A stretch of 64,000 bases of DNA from Purpureocillium takamizusanense (lineage: Eukaryota > Ascomycota > Sordariomycetes > Hypocreales > Ophiocordycipitaceae): positions 1,302,001-1,366,000 of the forward strand of contig NC_063075.1 of NCBI RefSeq assembly GCF_022605165.1, read 5' to 3'. The translations under genes and the position numbers were made by a program. Of this stretch, positions 44,509 to 56,065 are shown in pieces. Position 1 is the stretch's first letter; each line of letters opens with the position of its first letter. Below the pieces are notes generated by a model. The model did no database searches. It saw only the letters and a program-made list of their open reading frames with translations, and had not been told where the DNA came from.

Positions 44509-45834
44509 GGACTCAGCCTATTCTAAACAAAACAATCTCCGTCGATGCACAGCCATGGATTTCGCGGGAGAGAATGCGTTCGACGGTGTATATTTCACTG
44601 TCGCCTTTTCTCCTCCTCGCACTCGGATGAAGCGGACGGGGTGGGTAAGGAGGAGTGGCTTAAAATAAGGAGTCATCATGGCAGGTCGGCCGAGCCCGAC
44701 GGACGCCCTTCGTCTACAAAGCGTAAAAGATGGAGTTTGCGGGCGCGTGCCGGGCGGGCGAGAGACGGAATCATCACCTTATTTCCGGTCCGTTCGCGGG
44801 AAGCCGCTTAGTTAGGCGGGCGCCAAACTGCTGTCGAGGAAACTACCGGGTCTGAAGCCAAGGGAAGGGAGGCTAGCGGGTCGGCCCATGTGCTCGCTCA
44901 CTTATTAACTCAAAAAGTTGCCTATAAGAAATGTACTAGGCTAAGGTTGTATTAATGACGGGGTTCATCGAGACTGGAGAGGAACGAACGCCTTCTCCGC
45001 TGCGACGAAGCAACTAAACTCTACTCTGGTTTGGTCTGGGCTGCGGTTGCTATTGTCGCGCCGGGCCCTTTTTCTTACTTCGATGGCTCCCAGACTCTTC
45101 TTGACTGAAAAGGGGCAGCAGAGAGACTTGGCTCCCCGATTTTGGATTTTGACCGACTGCGCCCAAAGGTCGTATGTAGTCGGTGGAGCACGGCGGCATC
45201 GTTCCCAAGCGTCTCGATATATGTAGCATATGTGAGCAAGTAAGCGGAATACGGGTCGGCTGTTCGTCTCTTCGAGCGGGCGGCAATCTGGTCAAGAGCT
45301 TGTACGTTGCCGAGACGGGGTTAACGTGTGATGTGGCCGGCCATCCGTCATGATGCCGTCCGTGTCGCTGTTGCTCTCGTCTTACGCGGCGTGTAGAGCA
45401 TTGAAGGCGGGCATGAGGTCGACTTGACCTAACTTGACTTGGAGATGACAATGGACGATCATGTCTGGCCAGTCAAACTCCCTGTATATATAACAACCCG
45501 AGTCAAGGGAGGCGGACAAAGATACTCCATACATGCAGCATAACATAGCGTCTAGGCTTGTACGTGCACTGTCCAAGCCACGCCTATTCATCTCAGTCGC
45601 CCCGTCACCCATCTATCAATAACAGTGAAATCAAATCCATGCTGCCGTCTAAATCAATCACAATATCAAGATCAAAACGCTTGCGTCCCTGCAGTCCATG
45701 CCCTCATGCCGTGCCACCCGCCGCTGTCCATGCCGACTTCATACATGTGGACATAAATGAGTATGTTCGCCCCGTCAACACTCTCTTCTCTCACATCCAC
45801 ACAACGGTCCTCTCATCTCGAAGCAAACAAACCT
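44509..45834. other. 1.3-kb spacer: MFS promoter and exgD 3' region
   Basis: Tandem minus-strand genes flank it. A plus-oriented TATATATAA lies at 45485-45493. No gene is recognised; the small minus ATG frame 45382-45612 has no support. Confidence 0.5.
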
Positions 45835-47944
45835 CTAGTACGACTCGGAGAGCCCGGAAAAGTCCGGCACATCGGCGTCGCAGTTAAAGTCGCGCTCGTA
45901 TGCCTTCTCCGGCAGGATGCCCGCCTTGAGGCCGGCCTCGTAGCTCCACAGGGTCGCGCTCTCTGTCTTCCACGTCCAGTACCACCAGCCCCAGCCCTTC
46001 TCGAAGCTGTGCATCTGCGCCTCGGCAAACATGCGGAGGAACTTCTTGTAGTCGCCGCTGAACTGGCCCGGGTCGGCGTTGGCCTTGGCGCACGAGCACG
46101 CCCCGTCCTTGGAAGGGCAGCTCGGCTTCATCACTGACGACGCCTTGTCGCCCGTGTCGTAGGTGCCCTCCCACCGGTTGCCCCAGCCCACGCCCGTCAG
46201 GTACCGCGCGCAGTCCGTGTCGGCCTGCGACCACTCGGCGAAGATGGTCGGCCCTCCGTAGCCGCGCGCCGGGTCCATGGCCAGCTCCGCCTGCTTCGTC
46301 CACCCCTCGCACGCGTACTGCACCTTGTTCTGGTGCGTCATGGCGATCTGGTCCTGGTTGAAGATGACGTACTGGTGCACGTCGAGCGCCATGTCGTCGT
46401 ACCCCGGCAGCAGGCCCTTCCAGTTGTCCAGCCCCATGAAGCCGTCGCCAAACACTACCAGCGCCTTGACCCCGTTCTTGCGCACAATGTCGCGCGCATC
46501 CTTGGTCCACTGGATCACCTCGCTCGTCTTGAGGAACGTCATCTTGGGCTCGTTGACGAGCCCGTAGTGCGTCACAATGTTCTTGTACCGCGCCTGCGCG
46601 AAGAACTTGGACAGACGGTCGTGCATCTCAAGCGACCGCTTGCCGTTGAGCTGCCCGTCCGTCCCGTTGAGCCACCCGATGGTGCCCCAGCGCCCGCTGT
46701 GGTTCCATCCGTTCTGGCTCCCGGGCAGCCCATGCACGTCGAGGTTGACACGCAGCCCATACTTGCGCGCCCACTCGATGCCGCGCAGCAGGTACCGCCA
46801 CGACGTCCGGAAGATGTACGGGTCCCCGTCGTACACCTGCACCGCCCAGTACGAGAACGGGATCCTCACGTGGTCCATGCCCGCCGCCGCGATCGCCTTG
46901 AACGTGTCCTCGGTCACAAAGGACGCGTAGTGTGCCTCGATCGTCTTGGCCGCCGACGCCCCCAGGTGCTTGCAGAGGTTCCACTCGTCGATGACGCCCA
47001 GGTTGGTGTTGTAGTTGAAGAGGGACGGTGTGATGAACGGCTCGAGAGACAGCCATCCGCCCAAGTTGACGCCGCGGGCCGGTCTATCGCCGTACGACCC
47101 CCATTTCTCGTTGAGCGCTGGGACTTTGTCGTTTGCCTTGGTCGAGTCGTCCCACGATGTGAAGAGCCCCATCACCGGCAGGTCGCCCACCATCTCTTCG
47201 GTAAAGGTGACGTTGAACCCCGTCGTCGTCTTCCACGTCCACGGGTCGAGGTACGTGTTCTGCCACTTTGTCGGGATCTGGCTCCGGTCCTTGTCGCCCA
47301 GGCTGGAGTCCTCGGACTTTTCGTCATCCCCCTTTTTCTTACTCACTACCACCGCCACTGCAATGACGATGATGAGAACCACCAGGCTGCACGCCAATAA
47401 AATCCCTGGCATATTCGTTAGCATGGGGTGCCCGGTTTAGCCCGTTCAGCTCCGGCTCACAAAGCTTCTTTCTCGACTTCTTTTGCCGCGGGCGGTGATA
47501 ATAATCTTCCTTCTCCAAGCTGTCCTCGCTCCAGCGGCCGCCGCCTCGTAGCCCGGACCGTCGGACTCTTCCCTCTTCCATCATCGCCCCACTGACGACT
47601 CTTCGCTTCTTGTGCTTGTGTTGGTGCTTTCTCGGTTTCGGAGGCGTCATCTCGGGCTCACGGGGCTCTTCTCGACGCGGTCGCTTCCTTCTGGTCTCGC
47701 CATACCCGCCTGGGCCAGACCTGTGCTTGTGTCGTGCATTTTCTCTATCCAGCCGAGCCAGTGCGCCCGACGACAGCGAATGCGGCGCCCGGTCCTCCCT
47801 ACTCTCGTCCGAAGCTGTCGCCGGCCTCCTCGTGTGTGACTTTCGTTTCCTGTGCTGGTTTCTTTTCGAAGGATCTCCGCCGCTGCCGCGATGGCGACGC
47901 TGTCGGTGCGCCGCCGGCCGCGACGACGACTCCCTCGGCGCCAT
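45835..47944 (-). CDS. exgD: glucan 1,3-beta-glucosidase D (GH5, membrane-anchored exo-beta-1,3-glucanase)
   Basis: Exons 47944-47461 and 47405-45835 encode 684 residues; the 55-bp intron has GTGAGC and ATGCCAG ends. A basic, Arg/Lys/His/Ser-rich cytoplasmic tail of about 160 residues leads to one signal-anchor segment (WILLACSLVVLIIVIAVAVV, about 162-183): a type II membrane protein. The ectodomain is GH5: RGVNLGGWLSLEPFITPS, then DHVRIPFSYWAV, LRVNLDVHGLPGSQNGWNHS, the acid/base Glu in GLVNEPK (near residue 446) and the nucleophile Glu in IFAEWSQAD (near 550), with GWWYWTWKTES at the end. This order is that of Aspergillus ExgD. It trims terminal beta-1,3-glucosyl units during wall remodelling. 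It is divergent from the E1 beta gene, 555 bp apart. Confidence 0.95.
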
Positions 47945-48499
47945 TTATTGGTTCGAATCGTGCTCTCGACTGGACAATGGCGTTTACTCGATCGTGCTGA
48001 TGTCTATTGTTGATTGGAATGCGGCGAGCCTGCACCGTTCGTGTTAAGTGACCGCGGGGGCATCAAGAAACGGGGGACATGTCTTGGACGACGCGTCGCT
48101 CGGCAATTTCGATCCGTCATGCGAGTGGCATCCCAAGGCGTCCAAGATTGGCGAGGCGCATTAGTTTCCTTGTTTGCGCCTCATCTTGGCAGCGGGTCGG
48201 TCGTTGGCAGGGCAACAATCTTATCGGCGAATCTAGAAATCTGGGGTCGCTTTCACTGAGCCGGCCGGGGCGCCAACGCCGCTAGGGCCGCCGCTGGGAG
48301 CCCACTGAACCGAGCCCCGCGAAAGGCCGCCGCAAGCCGAGTTGACGACCTGCTTCCCCTTCGCCTCCTCCCCATGGCGCGACGCCGTGCCTTCTCACGG
48401 CCGTGGCACTTCTCTTTCCCACTTTCTAGCCCTCCCTGAGCTTTAGTCGCCCTGCCAGAGGAGCAGACCAGACGGACAGACAGACAATACATCCCAACC
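47945..48499. other. 555-bp divergent promoter region, exgD / E1 beta
   Basis: A shared upstream region for a wall glucanase and a mitochondrial enzyme. No TATA box is clear. A GACAGACAGACA tract lies just before the E1 beta start codon. Confidence 0.55.
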
Positions 48500-49760
48500 A
48501 TGAAGCGCCAGGCCGTGCGTCAGCTGCGCAGCGCAGTCGCGGCTCCGCGAGTCTCGACGCATCTGCCACTCCGGATCGCCCGCTGCTACTCGTCTCACCC
48601 GCCGAACGCGAAGCTCAACCTCCCCATCGACTACTCAACGACGCCGATACTAGCCCAGGGCGGCAAGCCCGCGCTCGGAAACGCCAGCGAGATCCCCGCC
48701 GAGGTTCGCAATGGCCCGACGAGGAAGATGAACCTCTTCCAGGCCATCAACAACGCGCTGGGCACCGCGCTGGCCGAGGACGACAACGTCCTGGTATTTG
48801 GCGAGGACGTCGCCTTTGGTGGCGTTTTCCGCTGCACGATGAAGCTCGCGGAGACGTACGGCGCCGACAGGGTGTTCAACACGCCGCTGACGGAGCAGGG
48901 CATCATGGGCTTCGGCATCGGGCTGGCGGCGCAGGGTATGCGGCCTGTCGCAGAGATCCAGTTCGCCGACTACGTGTTTCCGGCCTTCGACCAGATCGTG
49001 AACGAAGGCGCCAAGCTCCGGTATCGCGAGGGCAACTGCGGCCCGCACGCCGGTGGCCTCACCGTCCGGATGCCCTGCGGCGGCGTCGGCCACGGCGCCC
49101 TGTACCACTCGCAGTCTCCCGAGAGTCTCTTCACCCACGTCCCTGGCTTCCGTGTCGTCATCCCGCGATCGCCCATCCAGGCCAAGGGCCTCCTCCTGTC
49201 CGCCATCCGCAGCAACGACCCGTGTCTGTTCCTGGAGCCCAAGATCCTCTATCGTGCCGCCGTGGAGATGGTGCCTGAGGCTGCGTACGAGCTCCCGCTG
49301 TCCAAGGCCGAGGTCCTCAAGGAGGGCAAGGACGTGACCGTCATCTCCTACGGCCAGCCCATATACAACTGCCTCGCGGCGATCCAGCGCGCCGAGGCGG
49401 ACCTGGGCATCTCGGCCGAGCTCATCGACTTGCGCACCGTCTATCCCTGGGACAAGCAGACGGTCTTTGAGAGCGTGCGCAAGACGGGCCGCGTCATTGT
49501 CGTGCACGAGTCCATGGTCAATGCCGGCGTTGGCGCTGAGGTGGCGGCTGCCATCCAGGAGGATCCCGACACGTTTGTGCGGCTCGAGGCGCCCGTCGGG
49601 CGCGTGGCGGGCTGGAGCATCCACAACCCGCTGATCTTCGAAAAGTTCAATATACCCGACGTTGCGAGTACGTTTCCCTGCCGTGCTTGAGAGTCTTTCT
49701 TCACCGTACTGACGCTTCACAGGGATATACGAGAATATCAGGAAGAGCCTAAACTATTGA
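48500..49760 (+). CDS. branched-chain 2-oxoacid dehydrogenase E1 component, beta subunit, mitochondrial
   Basis: Exons 48500-49667 and 49723-49760 encode 401 residues. The last exon is only 12 codons (ending [10 protein letters not shown]), joined across a 55-bp intron with GTACGT and TTCACAG ends. The N-terminus ([18 protein letters not shown]) is a mitochondrial presequence. The transketolase-type pyrimidine domain is visible in [48 protein letters not shown] and [18 protein letters not shown]; the C-terminal domain in [25 protein letters not shown] and [28 protein letters not shown] and [12 protein letters not shown] point to BCKDHB rather than pyruvate dehydrogenase E1 beta. With E1 alpha it decarboxylates Leu, Ile and Val 2-oxoacids. 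Confidence 0.93.
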
Positions 49761-50220
49761 GTCTGAGGTCGAGGAGGGGCAATTGGAGTGATGTAAATAG
49801 CATTGCATGTCCTCGTGGCTTTACATTAGACAGAAGAAATTCCACAAGCGATTGTCGTTTATCGATCGATGCTGCCTTGAGTGTTTCAGATTGATTGCTG
49901 GATGCCTAGGTTCATGCGCGGTCGTCAAGAGGGTAGCCAAGGGGACAATGGAGCGTAACGGGGTACCCCGCCGTAGTGCGGGCTTGCTGTGTGCAGACAC
50001 GTACCGCCCTAGCGATTGCTTACCACTGTGCTGATTGAGCTCCGTTGACGAGCTTGGCTGTGCCCCTCCGCTTCTGCCCCGCCCTGCGATGCGCGACCAC
50101 CTCCTTGACCGCATGTGCCTGCATTGAGCGTCAAATTCACCATCAGCCTTGTCTAGGGATTCGCAGGCGCCGCGTTTTCTTTGTCCTATTTCTGCTGGAC
50201 TTCCCCCACAGCGCCGCACC
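49761..50220. other. 460-bp spacer upstream of capping protein alpha
   Basis: 3' region of E1 beta and promoter of the next gene. No other signal. Confidence 0.55.
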
Positions 50221-51405
50221 ATGTCGCAACTGGAGACCATCTCTGCATTTGTCGAGGGCGCGCCGCCTGGCGAGGTTGGTCAATCCTAGCTCGCCGCAGT
50301 CCGCGAGTCCGCGTCATCATCGCGAAGCTAACCGCATCGCAGCTCGCAGACGTCGTCGCCGGTGTGTACCCGCGGCGCAGTCGACCGCGTAGAGCGCGTC
50401 CGCAGTGCTGATACAGCGATGGCAGATATCAAGTCCTTGACCGACTCTCCGAACATCGTCGCAGAACTCGGCCCCGCGTTCGAAAAGTACAACGAGGAGC
50501 AGCTGACCACGGTCAAGCTGCCGGGAAGCAGCCAGACTGTGAGTCCCAAGGGAGCACGCGTGCGCAAGGGCTATCGCTGACGGTGCCTGGCCAGGTCCTA
50601 ATCAGCTCTCACAACTCGCTCGGTGACAGCCGGTACTATGACGTCGAAAGCTCTTCGAGCTTCGAGTTCGATCACGTCACACAAGTATGAGCGGTGGCAA
50701 GACTTCTTACTCATATGTACGACTGGTTTCTGACCCGAACGGAACAGAAAGCTAGTGATGTTCAGAGCCACGTCATTGAGGGGTCACAAGCAGATTTGGT
50801 GTAAGTGGACGCCCAGCAGGTTATTGCTCTAGGAAGCAGCACGCTGACCGCGTGGCAGCAAATCAACTCTGAAGAGCCTCGGCACCTACGTCAAAGAGCA
50901 CTTCCCCAACGCAGCTTACGGCGCGTACCCTATTGAGTCCGATTCAAAGGTGGCCGTGATTGTCGTGGCGAACAAGTACAGCCCGAACAATTTCTGGTGA
51001 GCTGCGGCCCAACGACCCGAGCTCTGTAGGCTATCTTGAATGCTGACTGAAGGCAGGAACGGACGATGGAGGTCCATATACGTGTTTGACCCCTCATCCG
51101 GAAGCCTCGAAGGCTCCATCAAGGTCGACGTCCACTACTACGAAGACGGCAATGTGCGGCTTCTCACCAACAAGCCCGTGTCCGCGTCCGTCTCCTCGGG
51201 CACAGGTGCAGGCATCGTAAAGGAGATTTCCGCCCTGGAGAAGAAGTACCAGGAGGAGCTCAACAAAAGCTTCGTCAACTTGAGCGAGGGTGCCTTTAAG
51301 GGCCTGCGGCGACACCTCCCAGTCACGAGACAAAAGGTGGAGTGGGACAAGGTCGCAAGTTATAGGCTAGGTCAGGATATCGGAGGCGGCAGTTCGAAGC
51401 GATAG
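50221..51405 (+). CDS. cap1: F-actin-capping protein subunit alpha
   Basis: Seven exons: 50221-50274, 50343-50361, 50426-50538, 50595-50684, 50748-50800, 50859-50996 and 51057-51405, encoding 271 residues. All junctions are GT-AG and keep frame; exon 2 is only 19 nt. The sequence starts MSQLETISAFVEGAPPGELA, as in fungal CapZ alpha, continues VLISSHNSLGDSRYYD, and contains the family's conserved NGRWRSIYVFDPSSG and KVDVHYYEDGNVRLLT. The C-terminal half has a long helix (EISALEKKYQEELNKSFVNL) and ends LPVTRQKVEWDK plus the actin-binding tentacle. With the beta subunit it caps barbed ends of actin filaments at cortical patches. It is the most intron-rich gene here. Confidence 0.95.
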
Positions 51406-53106
51406 GCGCGAGGCTGCGGTGATGTGGCGCGCGCAGCAGGACAAAGGTGCTCCCGCAACCGCCGAGTATTAGAGGACCCATATACACAGACGAAAGACTT
51501 GATCAGCAAATTGTCCGCGCTTGTCGTGCGGTCTTTATGAGATGCCGCGTCACGAGTTCCCCGCGTTGAGGGCGGAGGATATTACGTAGATGCGTTCCAT
51601 TGTGTGGTGACCCAAAGAGGGGACGGACGACAATAGCCTCGGGACGGTGGAGTGGTTGCGGTGCCTGATGGCGGCCACCGGAGACAACCAACCACCAGCG
51701 CGGCACATTGAGCGTTTCCCACCTGCGAGGAAACTGCTGCGCAGTAAAGGCCGACGTCACTCTCGAGTAAGCGAAATTGTCTATCGCCGTTCAGCGTGCG
51801 TCGGCGACTGACTAATCGCCGGCCACAAGCCGTGCTGCCTGCGTACGAAGTAACTCGATGGTGGTCTGCGGAAACGACCCAAAGCTGCACGAGCCCCAGG
51901 CCGTGGCCGATTCCGCACTACGCCGAGGACGGGCGCGATGAGACATCGCCATGCACCCGTTTCCTGCCGGGGAAGCAGAGGGGTAGCAGTCAGCTTTGGT
52001 GTGCACGCATCAATAGTGCGTTAGATAGGTAGGTGTGTCGAAAATCCCGGATGAGGTCCGAACCCCGGAGTGCGTCCCCAGAAGCCCCGGAAACTCTGGG
52101 GGAGGAGAGGGCGCTTGGGAGCGGGCGTCCCGTCTGGAAGGGAGGCCCAGGAACTCGCGAGGGGTAAACTTGGCATCACAAGCCTCAAGCGGCTTGAAAG
52201 CATTGCTGCTACCTGTATGGGAAGACGCCCATCCACTCCAGAGGTCGTCCGAGCTGGCGGGGCCTAAAGCCGGCGTGGGATGCACTGCTGGATAGGACCA
52301 CCGGGGCAACAATCGGCGCCTGCCCACCGTTTCGAACCGGCCAGCTATTGCAAGCCCGCCCGCCAGCGCAGCCAGGAATCCATCAAAGGCCAGCGGGAGC
52401 CCACCACCTCAGCCAGGGACGGGACCTGGCAAAACAGCCCGGTCATGAGTAAAAGTGCAAAGTAACGGTCCGCTAGGTCCAGGTCCCCGGCCCGCTCCAG
52501 GCAGCCCAGCCCAGCAGGGCACCTCAACACTGCCTCCCGCCCGTAGGTACTTACCTAGGTACCATTGGATACCTCTGTCGCAGTGAGTGGATGGACGGGA
52601 CGTGCGATCGCCCCAGGTGGGTGAGGCGGCGGTCTCCTGGGCGAATCAGGCGTTCATGGCGGTAATTTTGCGAGCGCCGATTGGCTGAGCCGCCCGCTTC
52701 CATGTGCCTCCGCGGGTCCCACCGGGCCACGGAAGTGGTGAGGACCGGGTGGCCTGTCCTGCTGGTTATTAGGTTCTGTTCTGTTCTGCTCTGCTCTGCG
52801 GTGCCTCCAGAACCCACTGTAAATGGCAGTCCCCCCTGGGGCAACAGTGGAGAGGCCCAGCAAAGACCCCGTCGGCGACTCAGTGTGTCCTCGAAATTAC
52901 CTACCGCTGCCGCGCGACTCGTCCCTCTTACATCCTCACTTTCGTCTCGACCGCCGTGTTCCTGTCATTGCCTCGCCATCGTCTTTGCGTGCATCCCGTT
53001 TCCATCGCCCGACGACCGCCGTCCGCCCGAATCCCTCGCGAGCCCCTGCCTGCCCTATAGACACGCGTCCCACCACCCGAACCCCCCCCCCTCCAAAACC
53101 GCCAAA
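51406..53106. other. 1.7-kb spacer, capping protein alpha / cytochrome b5
   Basis: Contains TACGAAGTA at 51844-51852 and the palindrome TACCTAGGTA at 52552-52561. A TCTG/TTCTG-rich stretch lies near 52775-52797. The last 200 bp is a CT-rich leader ending in a C-run. No gene is supported. Confidence 0.5.
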
Positions 53107-53686
53107 ATGTCCAAGGAATTCACCTACCAAGATGTTGCCGAGTACAACACCAAGAAGGACATCCACATGGTGATCCACGACAAGGTCTATGACTGCTCTC
53201 AGTTCATCGACGAGCACCCGTACGTTGTTGCCGGTCCCACCGCACCCCGGCACACGCCCCCGTGCCATACTGCAACTGCACTGCGTGCTAACCCGGTCCG
53301 TCCCGCAGCGGTGGTGAGGAGGTCATGCTCGACGTCGCCGGCCAGGACGCCACCGAGGCTTTCGAGGATGTCGGCCACAGCGACGAGGCGCGGGAAACCC
53401 TCGAGCGGCTGCTCGTCGGAACCCTGAAGCGCCAGGTGAGTTGTGTCCGCCCGTGGCCCCCTGACGGGAGCCATTGTGACAATTATTCGCTGACATGGTC
53501 GACTACAAACAGCCCGGCGACCCTGCCCCCAAGGCCAACATTGCCGCCCCCGCTGCCAGCTCGAACAAATCCGACAACACCGGCCTCGGTATCGGCCTCT
53601 ACGCCATCCTACTGATCGGCGGTGTCATCGGCTACGGCGCCTTCCAGTACCTGGCGAAGCAGCAGCAGGTCCAGCAGGCTGCCTAA
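53107..53686 (+). CDS. cytochrome b5 (tail-anchored, ER)
   Basis: Exons 53107-53219, 53309-53435 and 53513-53686 encode 137 residues. The haem-binding core is complete: the first axial histidine is H37 in DEHPGGEE (the first intron splits the Pro codon after it) and the second is H61 in VGHSDEA. A Pro/Ala/Ser-rich linker follows, then one C-terminal membrane segment ([20 protein letters not shown]) and a short QQQVQQAA tail, the layout of microsomal tail-anchored b5. It donates electrons to desaturases, sterol enzymes and some P450s. The start follows CCGCCAAAATGTCC, a good context. Confidence 0.95.
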
Positions 53687-54606
53687 GTGTGCCCCGTGGT
53701 GCGTTGGTTTTCTGATACGACGAGCGGCGAGGATGACGCCATAGAGCGAATCCTGCGGCACCGGGCGGTGATGGATCAACAGGCGCATGGATTTGCTTTC
53801 ATCCTTTCCCCCCGGCGGTCGCGGTGCGAGGCATGTACAGGCTCCCTTCAACGGCGACCTTGACCCGGGTGCGCGCGTGGGAGACGACCGAGATAGAAGG
53901 CCTGCGGTCTGGCATTTTCTTGCGCGCTGGAAGACGGAGCAATTGGTTCAAGGTAGACTTCTCCAGGCGTGAAACCCACGCCATGGAGACAGGTTATTTC
54001 CCCTTTTTCTTTTAATGAGACGGCTTTGATGTGGATTCTGCGGTGCTGCATCGTAGAGCAGCCAGGTCAGAACTGCCATTGCGTCCGGGCCAGACGACGA
54101 TAGCGACATTGTACATCGTGGCTGGGCGATGTGTGATCGTGACACAGACATTGACACGACGCTGACATACCATTGTTCATGGACGGTGGCCCAACAACCC
54201 CCACGTGCGGTTTGCGGTGGTCGCGCCAGCCAGACTTTTTTTTTGCTGAGACGGCGTATTCGTATCAAGCACTAGGTACGTACTCTCGTACCCCGAGCCT
54301 CCAGCCACAGCAACGAGTGAACCGCAGGCGGGCCAAGGCCCCGCGCCACAGACATGCCTGCCTGGCCTTATTCAGCCTCGCTTTCAGAATCAACGACCAG
54401 CCTTTGATTGTTGCTGCGTCATTCACGAACCGATTGTCGACTCCTTTCTTGCACCCACGCCATCGTCCGACAACCTCGCTGCCTGCGGTGCCGCCACTCA
54501 CTTTTACGTCGATCCTCTATTTATTTTATATTCCGCCGACTGCCGTTTAACGTCGCTTCATCTGGGAGGCCTCGAAGTCGGCGCCCGCGGCCGGCCATCG
54601 CTCACC
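53687..54606. other. 0.9-kb spacer upstream of the TFIIE beta gene
   Basis: 3' region of cytochrome b5 and promoter of TFIIE beta. A T-run lies near 54235-54245. No gene is seen. Confidence 0.5.
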
Positions 54607-55512
54607 ATGTCGTCGTACCTGGAGAAGCAGTCCGCCGCCTTCCGGGGCACCCTCGCGTCGGCCGCATCCAAGCTCTCCAATCCGTCGGCCGTCAACGTCA
54701 AGGCGTCCTCGCTCGCGCCCCCCTCCCCGTCCCCGTCCGCCGCGTCAGACAGCGCCACGCCGACGGCCAAGCGCAAGCGTGATGCCGTGCCCGATGTGCC
54801 CTTCTCGCAGCCGCAGCTCACGGGATATGGCGCAGAGGTCAAGACACAGATGACCTTTGCGGTCGACTACCTGAAGAAGAAGGGCGATGCCAAAAGCATT
54901 ACGGACATCATCGACCATCTGAGCCTGCGGGCGTACTCGGACGAGCACAAGAAGGAGCTGGCGGACGGGCTGAGGGGCCACCCGCGCGTGGACTGGCGGC
55001 CGGATCCGAGCTTGACGGAGCAGACGTGGAAGACGGGCACGTACACACACCGGCCCATCATACCCGGCGTCAAGGACGCGACGTCACTGCTGGCGCACCT
55101 ACAGCGCAAGACGGACGCCTCGGGCGTGTCGGTCAAGGACCTCAAGGACGGCTGGCCCGACTGCGAGGAGACGCTCGCCCAGCTTGAGCGTCAGCACAAG
55201 GTGCTCGTCGTGCGCACCAAGAAGGACAACTTCCCGCGCTACGTGTGGGCCGACGACCCCTCGCTCCAGCACGCCGTGCAGCCCGAGTTCCAGGCCATGT
55301 GGCACCGCGTGCCCCTGCCGTCGCTCGACGACATGCACCGCAAGTTGGTGAGCGTGGGTCAGAAGCCGACGAGCGAGGACCCGCGCAAGGCGGCGCAGGC
55401 GGCGGGCGCCAAGCCTAAGACGCAGAAGAAGCGCGCGGGCAAGCGGGTGGGCAAGGCGACCAACGTGCACATGGCGCACCTGATGCAGGACTATAGCAAC
55501 CTCCGCAGGTGA
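54607..55512 (+). CDS. tfa2: transcription initiation factor IIE, beta subunit
   Basis: A single exon of 301 residues. A Ser/Ala/Pro-rich N-terminus with a basic TAKRKRD (about 53-59) leads to the first winged-helix domain (TQMTFAVDYLKKKGDAKSIT, DIIDHLSLRAY, then LRGHPRVDW), the TFIIE beta core. A second one is suggested by GVSVKDLKDGWPDCEETLAQ, followed by the KVLVVRTKKDNFPRYVWADD strand block. The C-terminus is highly basic (KTQKKRAGKRVGKATNVHM) and ends MQDYSNLRR, a pattern seen in fungal Tfa2. It works with TFIIE alpha to recruit and regulate TFIIH at RNA polymerase II promoters. It is convergent with the DsbA-like gene. Confidence 0.94.
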   Translation: MSSYLEKQSAAFRGTLASAASKLSNPSAVNVKASSLAPPSPSPSAASDSATPTAKRKRDAVPDVPFSQPQLTGYGAEVKTQMTFAVDYLKKKGDAKSITDIIDHLSLRAYSDEHKKELADGLRGHPRVDWRPDPSLTEQTWKTGTYTHRPIIPGVKDATSLLAHLQRKTDASGVSVKDLKDGWPDCEETLAQLERQHKVLVVRTKKDNFPRYVWADDPSLQHAVQPEFQAMWHRVPLPSLDDMHRKLVSVGQKPTSEDPRKAAQAAGAKPKTQKKRAGKRVGKATNVHMAHLMQDYSNLRR

Positions 55513-56065
55513 CGGGTGAAGGGTGAGGGTGTGACTTTCAAGCACTGCAAAACTGAGATATCCTTTTGGCGTTTGTTTCCAAGAAGAAGAAAACAGGGGG
55601 GGTTCAACGAAGACGGAGCGGCACTTGACGGCAAGTGGTCGATGTCGCATGGAGATTCTCCGTACAAGGCAAGGTGCATACATGTATTGGCGTTTGGGGG
55701 GCCGGCGCAATGACGATTCATGAAATCGATCTTGCAGTTTGAAGCGTGCTTTGTTCCGGGCAGCCAGGCAAACAGTATCTCGATTCAAGGGACAAGCAGG
55801 TTCGGTCATAACGGTCTTCAGTTATAAGGCGTTGTGACTATCTATCACGCATTACGTATGAGGGAGGACTGGGAACACGTCCAGCTCGTACGTGCCGCCT
55901 GAACTGCCTCCCTCACCTTGCCAGCGTCTCGTCCCGCGCAGCAGCTCTTGGGGTATCCGGTTCCAAAGAAGCAATCATTCAATCTTGGGGCTCGTCATCA
56001 CAGTCGTTATTTCTTCATCATGCCTCCACCCGCCTCATCCCATCGGGACGGGGGCCTCCTCCCCC
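55513..56065. other. 550-bp convergent spacer
   Basis: 3' regions of TFIIE beta and the DsbA-like gene. No gene is seen. Confidence 0.55.

Noticed and set aside
46333..47400. 355-codon open frame antisense to exgD
   Set aside because: A GC-rich third position on the coding strand leaves antisense frames open. The sense protein is clearly GH5.
48650..49720. 356-codon open frame antisense to E1 beta
   Set aside because: Same cause; the sense strand encodes a complete conserved enzyme.
52325..52380. GGTTCGAAAC on the minus strand with an A-box-like TGGCTGCGCTGG
   Set aside because: A to B box distance is about 8 nt too short and stems do not pair.
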